A stretch of DNA of 55,372 nt from Thiothrix lacustris DSM 21227 (GTDB lineage Bacteria; Pseudomonadota; Gammaproteobacteria; Thiotrichales; Thiotrichaceae), in the NCBI RefSeq assembly GCF_000621325.1, contig NZ_JHYQ01000029.1, positions 1 through 55,372 on the forward strand, in the 5' to 3' direction. Positions within the stretch are counted from its first letter, which is position 1, and each line of letters opens with the position of its first letter. The notes under the pieces were generated by a model. That model worked only from the letters and a program-made list of their open reading frames with translations. It had not been told where the DNA came from and did no database searches. This document shows positions 36,553 through 47,021 of this stretch, one piece after another. The translations under genes were made by a program, and so were the position numbers.

Positions 36553-36946
36553 AAGGCAACGCTTTAATACCGAGATTTTGCATCAAAGTCGTGAGTGAAA
36601 CTTGCCGTAATTGCGCTAACAGGCTTAAGTTTTGAATTCGCTCTACGTTTTTTGTTTCCATTTCCTCGATCAATAGCAACAGCTCTTGGTATTCCTCGTC
36701 GGTCAAGGTTTCCTCCTGACGCTTGTGATTGAGGTCTGCGAAACGTTGCTGCTGGGTAGCGGAGAGTCCGGTGTTAATGTTGCGTAATAAGTTCGCTTCT
36801 TGATCGGGAATAGTGGGTGCTTTCAACCGCGCACGTAGTGCTAGTACGCGGGTGACAAATTGCTCAAGTTCGGCAGCAGGCAATGAGGCAACGCTGCGTA
36901 ATAGCTCTTCAGTAGAGGCTTGTGTTGTTATTTGAACCGTCGGCAT
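36545..36946 (-). CDS. Small helical protein, companion of the HNH nuclease
   Basis: A 133-residue, mostly helical, charged protein with no domain I can name. A central region (about 60-100: LSATQQQRFADLNHKRQEETLTDEEYQELLLLIEEME) looks like a coiled coil. It is coupled to the HNH gene by an eight-base overlap, which suggests the two act together, perhaps as a nuclease and its regulator or inhibitor; this is inference from arrangement only. It is preceded by hsdS with a 58-base gap. Confidence 0.7.
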   Translation of the reverse strand: MPTVQITTQASTEELLRSVASLPAAELEQFVTRVLALRARLKAPTIPDQEANLLRNINTGLSATQQQRFADLNHKRQEETLTDEEYQELLLLIEEMETKNVERIQNLSLLAQLRQVSLTTLMQNLGIKALPYA

Positions 36947-37004
36947 GGTCTGTTACCTATGGTGATTAGATAGCAAAAGTGTAGCATAGGTAATTTATGG
37001 AGTG

Positions 37005-38210
37005 TTACGCCACCCGCGCCAACAACGCCTCCGGCACTTCCACCTGATCCACGTCAATCACCCCCGTCATCAAACGCGGCAACAAAATCTCCCGCGCCTC
37101 CCGCAATAACTCGTTCTGTTTTTTCAAGTTAAAGATGGTTACAAAAGCAGGCTTAACTTTCTCTTCAAAGCGTTCGATGAGTTCAGAAACAGGTGATATT
37201 ATTTTCATGGCATACGCAGCATTTCTATTTAATCCCGGCACAGCGGCATCATTATTAATAAATTCTACACTTTTGAGCGCGAAATAAGCGAAGTAAAGCG
37301 ACTCCTTGGATTCAATGTAGTAAGTTGTATCCATCGGGAAAAAAGGCTCTTGACTCCAAAATACTGAGCCAACATTACCTTTTCTGCCAACAATAATACC
37401 GGGCGCATCAACCAAACTTGTATCATGGTAGCCAAAAATACCAGCAGAACTGTAAATAGGTACGTTGCCTTCTCTTTTCTCATGGCTTCTTAAGCCTTTG
37501 CCATAATGAAAGATCATCATATTGCCTAATGGTATCTTTGCCCACCCCTCCGGCAATCCCGTTGCCTTATCCCACTGCGCGGTTTCATGCCCCGGAAACT
37601 TCATCCGAACAAACCATTCTTCGTAGGTGATTTGCGCCATTTCTTCCAAGAGCTTGATACGTTGCAGATTATTTTCGATAAGATCGTCGTAAGCCGAAAG
37701 AATCGCCGCGATTTTTCGCTGTGTTTGCAGCGGTGGTAAATAGAACAGAAAAGCATTAATTGTTGAAAGAGTTATACTGGCTTGGTTAGCTGCACCTTGC
37801 GCACAACCGATAACATGCGACTTAAATGATTCATCTTTTAATCTATAATAAAGAAATGCTTTATTAATCAATGGAGATGGAATTAATTTAACAGCATTTT
37901 GATTAAGTAATGCGCCATCTAAGTTCTTCGGAACTCTGACAACTTTTCCAACGATTGATGCCGGATTATGCTGCCAAGAACCAACTGTTTGAATTAAAAT
38001 ATCACCAGTTTTTAGTTGATATTTTAAATTTTTCTCCGCCACCTCATATGGAACATAAACAATGGCTTGCTTACTAACTGAGTTACTTGTGAAATCAGAG
38101 ACCCTTATTAAGGGAAATCCATTTTCAGCGTAATCCTTGCTCTTAAAAGCATTTCCCTTCAATGTACTTATTACACTGCCTAGATTTATTTCCGAATGAC
38201 TTTCAATCAT
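37005..38210 (-). CDS. hsdS: Type I restriction enzyme, S (specificity) subunit
   Basis: A 401-residue subunit that recognises the bipartite DNA target for the methylase and nuclease. It has the usual two target-recognition domains (about 8-155 and 205-360), each followed by a conserved spacer helix (LPPLQTQRKIAAILSAYDDLIENN; then KQNELLREAREILLPRLMTGVIDV). The target-recognition domains are clearly more AT-rich than the surrounding genes, as is typical for exchangeable specificity modules. Its ATG overlaps the hsdM stop (ATGA). The recognition sequence cannot be predicted. Confidence 0.93.
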   Translation of the reverse strand: MIESHSEINLGSVISTLKGNAFKSKDYAENGFPLIRVSDFTSNSVSKQAIVYVPYEVAEKNLKYQLKTGDILIQTVGSWQHNPASIVGKVVRVPKNLDGALLNQNAVKLIPSPLINKAFLYYRLKDESFKSHVIGCAQGAANQASITLSTINAFLFYLPPLQTQRKIAAILSAYDDLIENNLQRIKLLEEMAQITYEEWFVRMKFPGHETAQWDKATGLPEGWAKIPLGNMMIFHYGKGLRSHEKREGNVPIYSSAGIFGYHDTSLVDAPGIIVGRKGNVGSVFWSQEPFFPMDTTYYIESKESLYFAYFALKSVEFINNDAAVPGLNRNAAYAMKIISPVSELIERFEEKVKPAFVTIFNLKKQNELLREAREILLPRLMTGVIDVDQVEVPEALLARVA

Positions 38211-40297
38211 AAATCTATACCTTGGATAAATGACATAAGGCTATTTGCCTGTTGATTCAGATTGGCAAGTTCAGCATGGATTTCTTGCATCCGTTTTTGG
38301 TAGTCGAAGGCTGCGTTGACATCGACGGTGTAGCCGACGTAGCGACCGGGCGTAAGGCTGTAATCATTCGCGGCAACTTCCGCCAAATCGACGATTTTGC
38401 ACAAGCCTTCCACATCCCGATACACACCATCCGGGAAATAGTCTTCCAACGCCTGCCAATCCTTCACCGCTTGTTTCAAGCTCGCCAGCTCTTCGCTGTT
38501 TTTCTCAAAATAGCCCTTGATCAAAACGGACAAGGCTTTTAACTGTTTGCCTTGCGCGTCCAGTTGCTTCTTCAACGCCTTGTTGTCATCGGTGTTTTGC
38601 GCGGATTTTTCCAACGCGGCAAACGCCTTACGCGCCTGTTCCCATTGCGCCTGATAGCCTTCCAACAAGCCACTCAACACCGCAACGGGCTGTTCAAACA
38701 CGCCACACAAAGCGCGACTACTTGCCAACGTCAGCGCCTCATCAACAATAATTTCAGCCTGCAATTCAGCAATATCCCACGCCAAACTTTCACCCAGGGG
38801 GGATTCTTCTTTCAACACTCCCAAACACGCCCGCCGCAACCCTTCCGCTTCCGCCAGCAACGTGGTTGCCACATCCGCAATATTGGTTTCATGCTGCTCC
38901 GCCGCCTCACAAATCGCCCCCGCTTTACCACGATACGCCTCCATCATCGCGCTGAAGTTGACCAACTGCCCCGGCGAATAGTCGTTGATGGTATTGGTGA
39001 CGACACGAAAAGTATTCCGCGCATCAATCATCAGGATTTTGTCTTTGTTCTCCGCCCGCTTGCCCTTATCCAAAAACCACACATGGCACGGCAACGAGCG
39101 CGTGTAGAAAAAGTTATTCCCCACCGACACAATGCAATCCACCGCCTGCGTTTCGATCAAGGCTTGGCGAATCAGCTTTTCGCTATTGCCCGCATCGGTA
39201 GCGGAACTCGCCATCACGAACCCCGCCCGCCCTTTCGCATTCAGGTAATGGTAGAAATACTGAATCCACAAATAATTGCCATTATCGGCGTTGGGGATGC
39301 CAAGGCGCGGCACGGGCTTTTTGTTCTTCTCCGCGTCCTCATCCGCGTTTTCAACCTCAACCTTGCCGAACAAACGTGGATCGTTTTTTACATAGGGGCG
39401 GTCTTTATCGACTTTTTTCACATTGAACGGCGGATTCGCCATCACGAAATCGCATTGCCCCACCAGATCATGCGGGTCAGCGTAAAAGCTGTTGTTCTCA
39501 GCAATCTTGCCCTCCAGCCCGTGAATCGCGAGGTTCATTTTCGCCAAGCGCACGTTATTGGACTTCAATTCCGTGCCATAACATTTGATCGCGGCATTGA
39601 TGGACTTCAACCCACGGTTTTCCTCTAGGAAATGCCCGGTTTGTACGAACATCCCGCCCGAACCACACGCAGGGTCATGGATCACCCCATGATCAGGCTG
39701 GATCAAGTTCACAATCAATTGCACCAACGCCGGAGGTGTGAAGAACTCGCCACCTTCCTGCGCCCCCGCGCCATCCATCGAGAATTTCATCAGGAAAAAT
39801 TCGTAAATGCGCCCGAAGACATCGCCGGTCAGCCCTTTCACCGCATCCTGATTAAATACGCGGATCAATTCCCGCAGCAGCGCTTCACTCTGCCCTTTTT
39901 CGCCCAGCTCGTGGTAATTCTTTGGCAACACGCCATCCAGATTTGGGTATTCTGCTTCGATCAGCGCCATCGCGGTGTTCACCGCTTGGCTGATGGACTC
40001 ATCTTCCGGCAACGCTGCAAGGTGGTCATAACGCGCTTGTGGCGGAATGAGCATCGCGCCTTCACTCAAGAATTGATTTTTGGTAGGTTCTTTGCGAGTA
40101 CGACCGGGCGCAAGTGGCGGCAGATTAGCTTCCAGCCGTACTTTGGCTTGCTCAAAACGGTTCTGCGCATAACGCAGCAAAATCAAGCCCAACAACGGGT
40201 CTTTGTACTCCGCAGCGGTGAGCTTCGAGTTGGCGCGTAAAGAATTGGCGCTATCCCACAATTGCGTTTCGAGGGCTTTGATTTGCTTTTGGTTCAA
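38207..40297 (-). CDS. hsdM: Type I restriction enzyme, M (DNA adenine methylase) subunit
   Basis: A 696-residue N6-adenine methyltransferase. An N-terminal helical domain (NQKQIKALETQLWDSANSLRANSKL) precedes the SAM-binding motif DPACGSGGMF and the catalytic NPPF (MANPPFNVKK). A C-terminal coiled-coil region about 200 residues long makes it longer than E. coli HsdM. The TTG at 40297 is chosen as start because GGAAG lies seven bases upstream and the N-terminus then matches the family; the frame stays open to 40402 without a good site. It is the first gene of the restriction operon, overlapping hsdS. Confidence 0.92.
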   Translation of the reverse strand: MNQKQIKALETQLWDSANSLRANSKLTAAEYKDPLLGLILLRYAQNRFEQAKVRLEANLPPLAPGRTRKEPTKNQFLSEGAMLIPPQARYDHLAALPEDESISQAVNTAMALIEAEYPNLDGVLPKNYHELGEKGQSEALLRELIRVFNQDAVKGLTGDVFGRIYEFFLMKFSMDGAGAQEGGEFFTPPALVQLIVNLIQPDHGVIHDPACGSGGMFVQTGHFLEENRGLKSINAAIKCYGTELKSNNVRLAKMNLAIHGLEGKIAENNSFYADPHDLVGQCDFVMANPPFNVKKVDKDRPYVKNDPRLFGKVEVENADEDAEKNKKPVPRLGIPNADNGNYLWIQYFYHYLNAKGRAGFVMASSATDAGNSEKLIRQALIETQAVDCIVSVGNNFFYTRSLPCHVWFLDKGKRAENKDKILMIDARNTFRVVTNTINDYSPGQLVNFSAMMEAYRGKAGAICEAAEQHETNIADVATTLLAEAEGLRRACLGVLKEESPLGESLAWDIAELQAEIIVDEALTLASSRALCGVFEQPVAVLSGLLEGYQAQWEQARKAFAALEKSAQNTDDNKALKKQLDAQGKQLKALSVLIKGYFEKNSEELASLKQAVKDWQALEDYFPDGVYRDVEGLCKIVDLAEVAANDYSLTPGRYVGYTVDVNAAFDYQKRMQEIHAELANLNQQANSLMSFIQGIDL

Positions 40298-40410
40298 GGT
40301 GTAGCTTCCGGTCAATGGGCGAGGAGCGATTATAACCGGATTAAGCCCCCAACGTATTGAACCTACGCCATGTTTGAACTTAGCCCCATGACCACCACAC
40401 AATCGCCGTC

Positions 40411-40629
40411 TTAGTGGCTAGATTCCTTGCCAGACGCGCAGCTAACATTTTGTGATGTGCCATTCTCAAAAGACAAACGACACAAATTAAAGTCGATTAC
40501 TTCATTTTTAACAATCACCGGCAAACTGTGGCTAGCCGTTGCAGCCGCTGGAGCAGTTGCATTATGGTCAGCAGCGATAGCGAACGTTGGCAGCAAGCAG
40601 ACGGTAGCGATCAGAGCAAATTTCAACAT
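40411..40629 (-). CDS. Small secreted protein of unknown function
   Basis: A 72-residue protein with a clear Sec signal peptide (MLKFALIATVCLLPTFAIA, cleavage before ADHN). The mature part is about 52 residues, with two cysteines (NLCRLSF, NVSCASG) able to form a disulfide. A good AAGGAAC ribosome binding site precedes the ATG. No family is recognised. It stands alone between hsdM and the tatD-like gene. Confidence 0.55.
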   Translation of the reverse strand: MLKFALIATVCLLPTFAIAADHNATAPAAATASHSLPVIVKNEVIDFNLCRLSFENGTSQNVSCASGKESSH

Positions 40630-40828
40630 GGCAAAGTTCCTTCAACAAAATCACAATGGGTTTCGGCGTTGTTAAGACATTACGAAGCAATGTCTGCTTT
40701 TGGATTCTGTTTTTGCAAGAAAAGTCACAAAAAGCGCTAAGTAAGTCGCAGGGTGATCAAATTAGGTTCATTTGATTTTGTGATTTTTACAACTAATTTT
40801 GTGTTTTTTACAACACAAGCCCACGGGT

Positions 40829-41635
40829 TCAATGCCCAGCAAAAAACACCTCCACACTGTTCTTCCACACCTGCGGTAATAAGGTATCCAGTGGCACACC
40901 TTTCACCAATGCCACATGCTCCGCAATGAACGGTAGGTACTTCGGTTCATTCTTATGCCCACGGTAAGGAATCGGGGTAAGGTACGGCGCATCGGTTTCA
41001 AACAGGATTTGTTCGACTGGCGTTAGCGCAATGATTTCACGCACATTTTCCGCCGCTTTAAACGTGCTAATGCCATTGAAACCCAAGCAGAAACCTTCGC
41101 TCAAACAGTATTCCGCCAGCGCCTGCCCAGAGGTAAAGCTGTGAATCACCCCGCGCTTGGGCATTTGCCCGACGAAATTGCGCAAGATGGCTTCCATATC
41201 CTCGTCGGCCTCGCGGGTATGCACCACGATCGGCAGTTCCAGATCAATCGCAATCTGTAACTGGCGCTCAAACGCATCTCGCTGTTTGGCACGATCGGAA
41301 TAGTCATAATGGTAATCCAGCCCGATTTCGCCAACCGCCAGTATCTTGGCGTGTAAAGCATTGGCGCGGATTTGCGCATCGACAGCATCGCTATAATCAT
41401 TGGCGTCGTGTGGGTGAATGCCCTGCGTGCCCCAAACTTGCGGGTATTGTTGCGTCAACGCCATCACCTTATCGAGGTTATCGGGTGAAACGGCAATCGT
41501 CATGATGCGTTCAACATTCACCGCACGGGCGGCCTGCAACGCAGCATCCAGCGCCTCGCCTTCCAGATAATCCAGATGGCAATGGGTTTCGATGATCGGG
41601 TGGTCAAAGACCGGGATTTCGCGTTTTTTGGACAT
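40829..41635 (-). CDS. TatD family metal-dependent hydrolase (YcfH-like DNase)
   Basis: A 268-residue TIM-barrel hydrolase with the metal motif HCHLDY (HxH near residue 18), the glutamate in VGEIGLDYHYD (about 100), conserved histidines in VHTREAD and IHSFTS, and the aspartate in FETDAPYLTP. Family members are 3'-5' DNases or AP-endonuclease-like. YcfH-type proteins are usually beside holB, but no such neighbour is present here. The only linked feature is the divergent DUF2189 gene. Confidence 0.9.
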   Translation of the reverse strand: MSKKREIPVFDHPIIETHCHLDYLEGEALDAALQAARAVNVERIMTIAVSPDNLDKVMALTQQYPQVWGTQGIHPHDANDYSDAVDAQIRANALHAKILAVGEIGLDYHYDYSDRAKQRDAFERQLQIAIDLELPIVVHTREADEDMEAILRNFVGQMPKRGVIHSFTSGQALAEYCLSEGFCLGFNGISTFKAAENVREIIALTPVEQILFETDAPYLTPIPYRGHKNEPKYLPFIAEHVALVKGVPLDTLLPQVWKNSVEVFFAGH

Positions 41636-41701
41636 AACTTTTCCGTATTTCTATAAGGGTTTGTTGTAGTTGAGAATGTTCTGCACTAAATTAAGCTCAA
41701 T

Positions 41702-41726
41702 CCCTAGTAAAATACTAGGGTATTAT
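41702..41726 (+). promoter_or_regulatory. Palindromic operator candidate upstream of the DUF2189 gene
   Basis: The perfect palindrome CCCTAGTAAAATACTAGGG (41702-41720; eight-base arms, AAA centre) abuts a -10-like TATTAT (41721-41726). No good -35 is visible, so the palindrome occupies the -35 region. That position suits either an activator or a repressor. The binding protein is not identified. Confidence 0.55.
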
Positions 41727-41756
41727 AAAGTCAAGCGTTCTCAAAGGAGGTTTATC

Positions 41757-42572
41757 ATGACACAGATCGCCAGTAAATCGGCTAGCGTTTCTACCGCTCC
41801 TCATGCCGAACAATTATTCACAAGTTACCCCGTCCAACACGTTGAACCTGCTGCGATTATGCGTTGGTTGAGGCAAGGCTGGGCAGATATTAAAGCGAAC
41901 CCCTCCGCCAGTTTAACTTACGGGGTTATCTTTGCCTTAGTCGGCATCCTCATGAGCATGGTTTCAGCCGCTAATCCAGCGTTTTTTGTGGCGGCCAGCA
42001 CCGGCTTTTTGCTGGTCGGCCCTTTCCTTGCCTTAGGCTTGTATGGCTTGAGTCGTCAACTGGAGCAAGGGCAAGCCCCGCGTTTCTGGTCATCCCTCAG
42101 CAGTATCCAGGAAAACGCTATCAGCCTTGGGCTATATGCCGTGATACTGGGAATGATAATGGTCTTTTGGGTACGCTTATCCGCCGTCATCACGGGTATT
42201 TTCTTTAATCAAATGTCCGTCGATATAGAAGGTTACGCCGGTTTATGGAATGCCTTAGTCACCATGGAACAGGGCTGGATGTTTATTCTGGCTTTCTTCA
42301 GCGTCGGGCTATTGTTTGCGTTATTTGCGTTCATGACAGGTGTGGTGACAGCCCCCATGTTACTGGAACGTAAGGTTGATATTGTGACAGCGGCGGCTAC
42401 CAGTATCCGTGCCGTACAGAAAAACCCCTTAACCATGCTGTTGTGGGCGCTCACCATTACGGTTGTGATTGGCTTGGGGATTGCGACCTTTGATCTCGGC
42501 TTGATCATTGCGATGCCTTTGATTGCCCATGCGAGTTGGCACGCTTACCGCGATATGGTGAAGGATGCGTAA
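41757..42572 (+). CDS. DUF2189 family integral membrane protein
   Basis: A 271-residue inner membrane protein with a short N-terminal cytoplasmic tail and about six hydrophobic helices. The segment EPAAIMRWLRQGWADIKANPSASLTYGVIFALVGILM matches the start of DUF2189. The function of the family is unknown. The ATG at 41757 follows a perfect AAAGGAGG six bases upstream; a longer in-frame reading from 41670 runs through the palindrome and is rejected. It is monocistronic, with a dedicated upstream palindrome and a downstream hairpin. Confidence 0.88.
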   Translation: MTQIASKSASVSTAPHAEQLFTSYPVQHVEPAAIMRWLRQGWADIKANPSASLTYGVIFALVGILMSMVSAANPAFFVAASTGFLLVGPFLALGLYGLSRQLEQGQAPRFWSSLSSIQENAISLGLYAVILGMIMVFWVRLSAVITGIFFNQMSVDIEGYAGLWNALVTMEQGWMFILAFFSVGLLFALFAFMTGVVTAPMLLERKVDIVTAAATSIRAVQKNPLTMLLWALTITVVIGLGIATFDLGLIIAMPLIAHASWHAYRDMVKDA

Positions 42573-42607
42573 ACGACCGCACTGACTCCCCCCTTGTATC
42601 ACACACG

Positions 42608-42653
42608 CCCCCTACCATGAAATACGACTTAATGCGGTATTTTCGGTAGGGGG
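42608..42653 (+). terminator. Long two-step hairpin, probable terminator
   Basis: CCCCCTACC (42608-42616) pairs with GGTAGGGGG (42645-42653), and an inner AAATAC/GTATTT stem extends it. TTCTTCTCT follows. It lies after the DUF2189 gene and before PAP2, so it may be a terminator or a leader structure of the next operon. Confidence 0.45.
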
Positions 42654-42682
42654 TTCTTCTCTGGATTGGCAGGAAACATAAC

Positions 42683-43216
42683 ATGCTAAACGTCTTGGAT
42701 AGCCATATCTTGGCTATTTTCCACGGTTTGCGCACCCCTTACCTTGATCATTTTTTCGCATCGGTTACTTGGCTGGGGTCGCTGTGGTTGTTAGTGCCGC
42801 TGAGTGTGTTGAGTGTTATCGTGATGTGGCGTTTAGGATACGCTCCTGCGCTATCGTTACACAGCATGTATTTGCCTGCGGCCTTACTGCTGGCAAGTGC
42901 GTTGGCTTTTGCGCTCAAAGCGTGGTTTCAGCGTCCACGCCCGGCGTTGTTTGATACCTTGACCGCTTTGCCAATGGATTCGGCATTTCCCAGTGCGCAT
43001 TCAGCGCAGGCCGCTGCCTTTTTTGTGGCACTGTGGCTGTTGTTACCGCCGACGCTGCGAATCGGTGGCGGCATTATCTTAGCGGGTGTTGTGATCACAG
43101 TGATGATGTCCAGGCTGTATTTACAAGTGCATTGGCCGAGTGATGTGCTGGTCGGCGCACTGCTGGGGATTGCTTCTGCGTTGTTATTACGTGTTATGTT
43201 GTTGCCAAAGGTTTAG
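42683..43216 (+). CDS. PAP2 family phosphatase
   Basis: A 177-residue membrane phosphatase with about five helices and the PAP2 signature: KAWFQRPRP (motif 1), FPSAHS (motif 2) and SRLYLQVHWPSDVLVG (motif 3). Substrates in the family include undecaprenyl pyrophosphate, phosphatidylglycerol phosphate and phosphatidic acid. It is two bases upstream of dgkA, and a lipid phosphatase beside a lipid kinase suggests a phosphate cycle on undecaprenol or diacylglycerol (inference). Confidence 0.9.
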   Translation: MLNVLDSHILAIFHGLRTPYLDHFFASVTWLGSLWLLVPLSVLSVIVMWRLGYAPALSLHSMYLPAALLLASALAFALKAWFQRPRPALFDTLTALPMDSAFPSAHSAQAAAFFVALWLLLPPTLRIGGGIILAGVVITVMMSRLYLQVHWPSDVLVGALLGIASALLLRVMLLPKV

Positions 43217-43218
43217 CC

Positions 43219-43596
43219 ATGAAAAATAAGTTCCTCGGTACTGGAGATGCGGGTTATCACCCCTTGCGAAAATTCCGCACCGTGCTATCCGGTTTGAGTT
43301 ACGCGGTCAAATACGATTTCAGTGTCACCTACAAACTCGTGCTGTCGATCATTGTACTCATCGTGGCATTTGCCTTCAGGGGTTGGGTGGATTTCCTCAT
43401 GGTATTGGTAGCCACCACCTTGGTGCTCATGGCAGAACTGTTCAACAGTGCAATTGAAGCAATCTGCGACTTTGTCGAAGATAAGCACAATGAAAAAATC
43501 AAAGTCATTAAAGACATTGCTGCGGCGGCGGTCGGCGTATCTATATTGTTATGGGTAATCGTGATCGGGATGGAACTCTGGAACATAATTAATTGA
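43219..43596 (+). CDS. dgkA: Diacylglycerol kinase (prokaryotic DgkA type)
   Basis: A 125-residue, three-helix inner membrane kinase. The catalytic signature ELFNSAIEAICDFVEDKHNEKIKVIKDIAAAAV is present, with the Glu and Asn residues that bind Mg-ATP. It phosphorylates diacylglycerol, or undecaprenol in Gram-positive relatives. It is co-transcribed with the PAP2 phosphatase (two-base gap). The 167-base gap to the convergent gdhA holds nothing that I recognise. Confidence 0.93.
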   Translation: MKNKFLGTGDAGYHPLRKFRTVLSGLSYAVKYDFSVTYKLVLSIIVLIVAFAFRGWVDFLMVLVATTLVLMAELFNSAIEAICDFVEDKHNEKIKVIKDIAAAAVGVSILLWVIVIGMELWNIIN

Positions 43597-43763
43597 TGAA
43601 TGCACCTGAGTTCGGGATACCTGACACGCTCACCCAGAATATCCGCCACTTTCTATTCGGACGCTCCAGATTGGTATAAGAATAACATATGCTTAACATA
43701 GGTTCATTCCACAAGGATTCCAAGGGGATTCTTTAAGAGGTGTCCTGCTCCCAAACGCTGCTT

Positions 43764-45949
<2,186 letters not shown>

Positions 45950-45961
45950 GCTCAGCCTCCC

Positions 45962-47014
45962 CTAGCGTGATGGCACAGACTTGGACGTAAACGTCCCCAA
46001 CTGCTCCATAAACACCGTGGCATAAGACCCCGGCGGCAGCTCAAAGGAAAGCTGCACGGTTTCCGCATCCAGCACCTCAAAACCGACCTCACCCACCTTG
46101 ATACGCAAGGCACGGCGTTCCTGCTTCAAACCCTGCTTTTCCAACCCCGCACAGAACACCGGGAACAACGCTGTTTGCGCCGCTTCCAATTCGCGGGCTT
46201 GCGCTTGGGTATCCAGCTCGCCCCGCCCCCACAATGCGCCGGTGGGGTGAATATCCAGCGCATCCAAACGCGGCTGAATGGTCGCATCCGCCACATCATC
46301 GGCAAACCACGCATTACCACCCTCGAACATAAACACATCACCCGGCAGACGCTGATTCCACGTCCCCGTTCTCACCCGCTCCGCCAGAATGTAGTTAAAC
46401 ATCCACGAACGCGCCGCCGACAAGTAAAGGCTACGCTGGGTACGCTGCTTGGGAGCGATGCCTTCCGCAAACCACCGTTCCGCCTTGCGCAAATTGCCAA
46501 AGTTGTGCCCGAAACGCTGTTCGCCGTAATAGTTGGGAATCCCCTGCTGGCTGATTTGCTGACAAAGGGCAGCCGCTTCGGCAAAATCGCCAGTGCAATG
46601 ACGCAAAGTCAGGCTAAAACGGTTGCCACTGAGCGCCCCCCGGCGCAGTTTCTTGTCGTGGCGCGACTGGGCGAGGATTTCAATTTCAGGCGGTAAGGCG
46701 GCAAAGTCCGGGTCATCCCTGCCCGGCAGTTGCAGGCTAAACCACTGGGTTGTGACCGCATGGCGATCTTTCAGCCCGGCGTAACTCACATCCTTGCCCG
46801 AAATACCGGCACAACGGGCAAGCTGGTTGCCTACCCAATCGGTGTTTGCGCCCGTTTTGCGGACCTGCAACCACAAGTGCTCGCCTTCGCCGGAAAGCGC
46901 AAAGTCCATTTGCTCATCCACGATAAAATCAGCGGGCAAGACGCGAAAATGCCCGGTTAAGGGCGCGGGGTAGGCTGTCGGAAAGCCTGAAGTGTCGTAT
47001 GGGGTTTGATTCAT
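45962..47014 (-). CDS. truD: tRNA pseudouridine(13) synthase
   Basis: A 350-residue pseudouridine synthase of the TruD family, acting on U13 of tRNA-Glu. The catalytic aspartate lies in the signature VSYAGLKDRHAVTTQWFSLQ (about residue 82). The ending LPPGSYATVFMEQL is typical of the family. It lies seven bases after the UbiA-type prenyltransferase stop and 12 bases before rlmA, so all four minus-strand genes (prenyltransferase, truD, rlmA, gdhA) could be one transcript. Confidence 0.94.
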   Translation of the reverse strand: MNQTPYDTSGFPTAYPAPLTGHFRVLPADFIVDEQMDFALSGEGEHLWLQVRKTGANTDWVGNQLARCAGISGKDVSYAGLKDRHAVTTQWFSLQLPGRDDPDFAALPPEIEILAQSRHDKKLRRGALSGNRFSLTLRHCTGDFAEAAALCQQISQQGIPNYYGEQRFGHNFGNLRKAERWFAEGIAPKQRTQRSLYLSAARSWMFNYILAERVRTGTWNQRLPGDVFMFEGGNAWFADDVADATIQPRLDALDIHPTGALWGRGELDTQAQARELEAAQTALFPVFCAGLEKQGLKQERRALRIKVGEVGFEVLDAETVQLSFELPPGSYATVFMEQLGTFTSKSVPSR

Positions 47015-47021
47015 GTGGGAA

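Noticed and set aside
38552-39628. Long (358-aa) plus-strand reading frame opposite hsdM
   Set aside because: An antisense frame over a clear hsdM methylase; composition is His/Arg-rich, as expected for a shadow.
40799-40818. TTGTGTT/AACACAA hairpin after the TatD gene
   Set aside because: The stem is A/T-rich and not followed by a T-run on the relevant strand; too weak to call a terminator.
43597-43763. Possible tRNA (GGTTCATTCC-like T-loop) in the dgkA-gdhA gap
   Set aside because: No acceptor, D-stem or anticodon stem could be paired around it.
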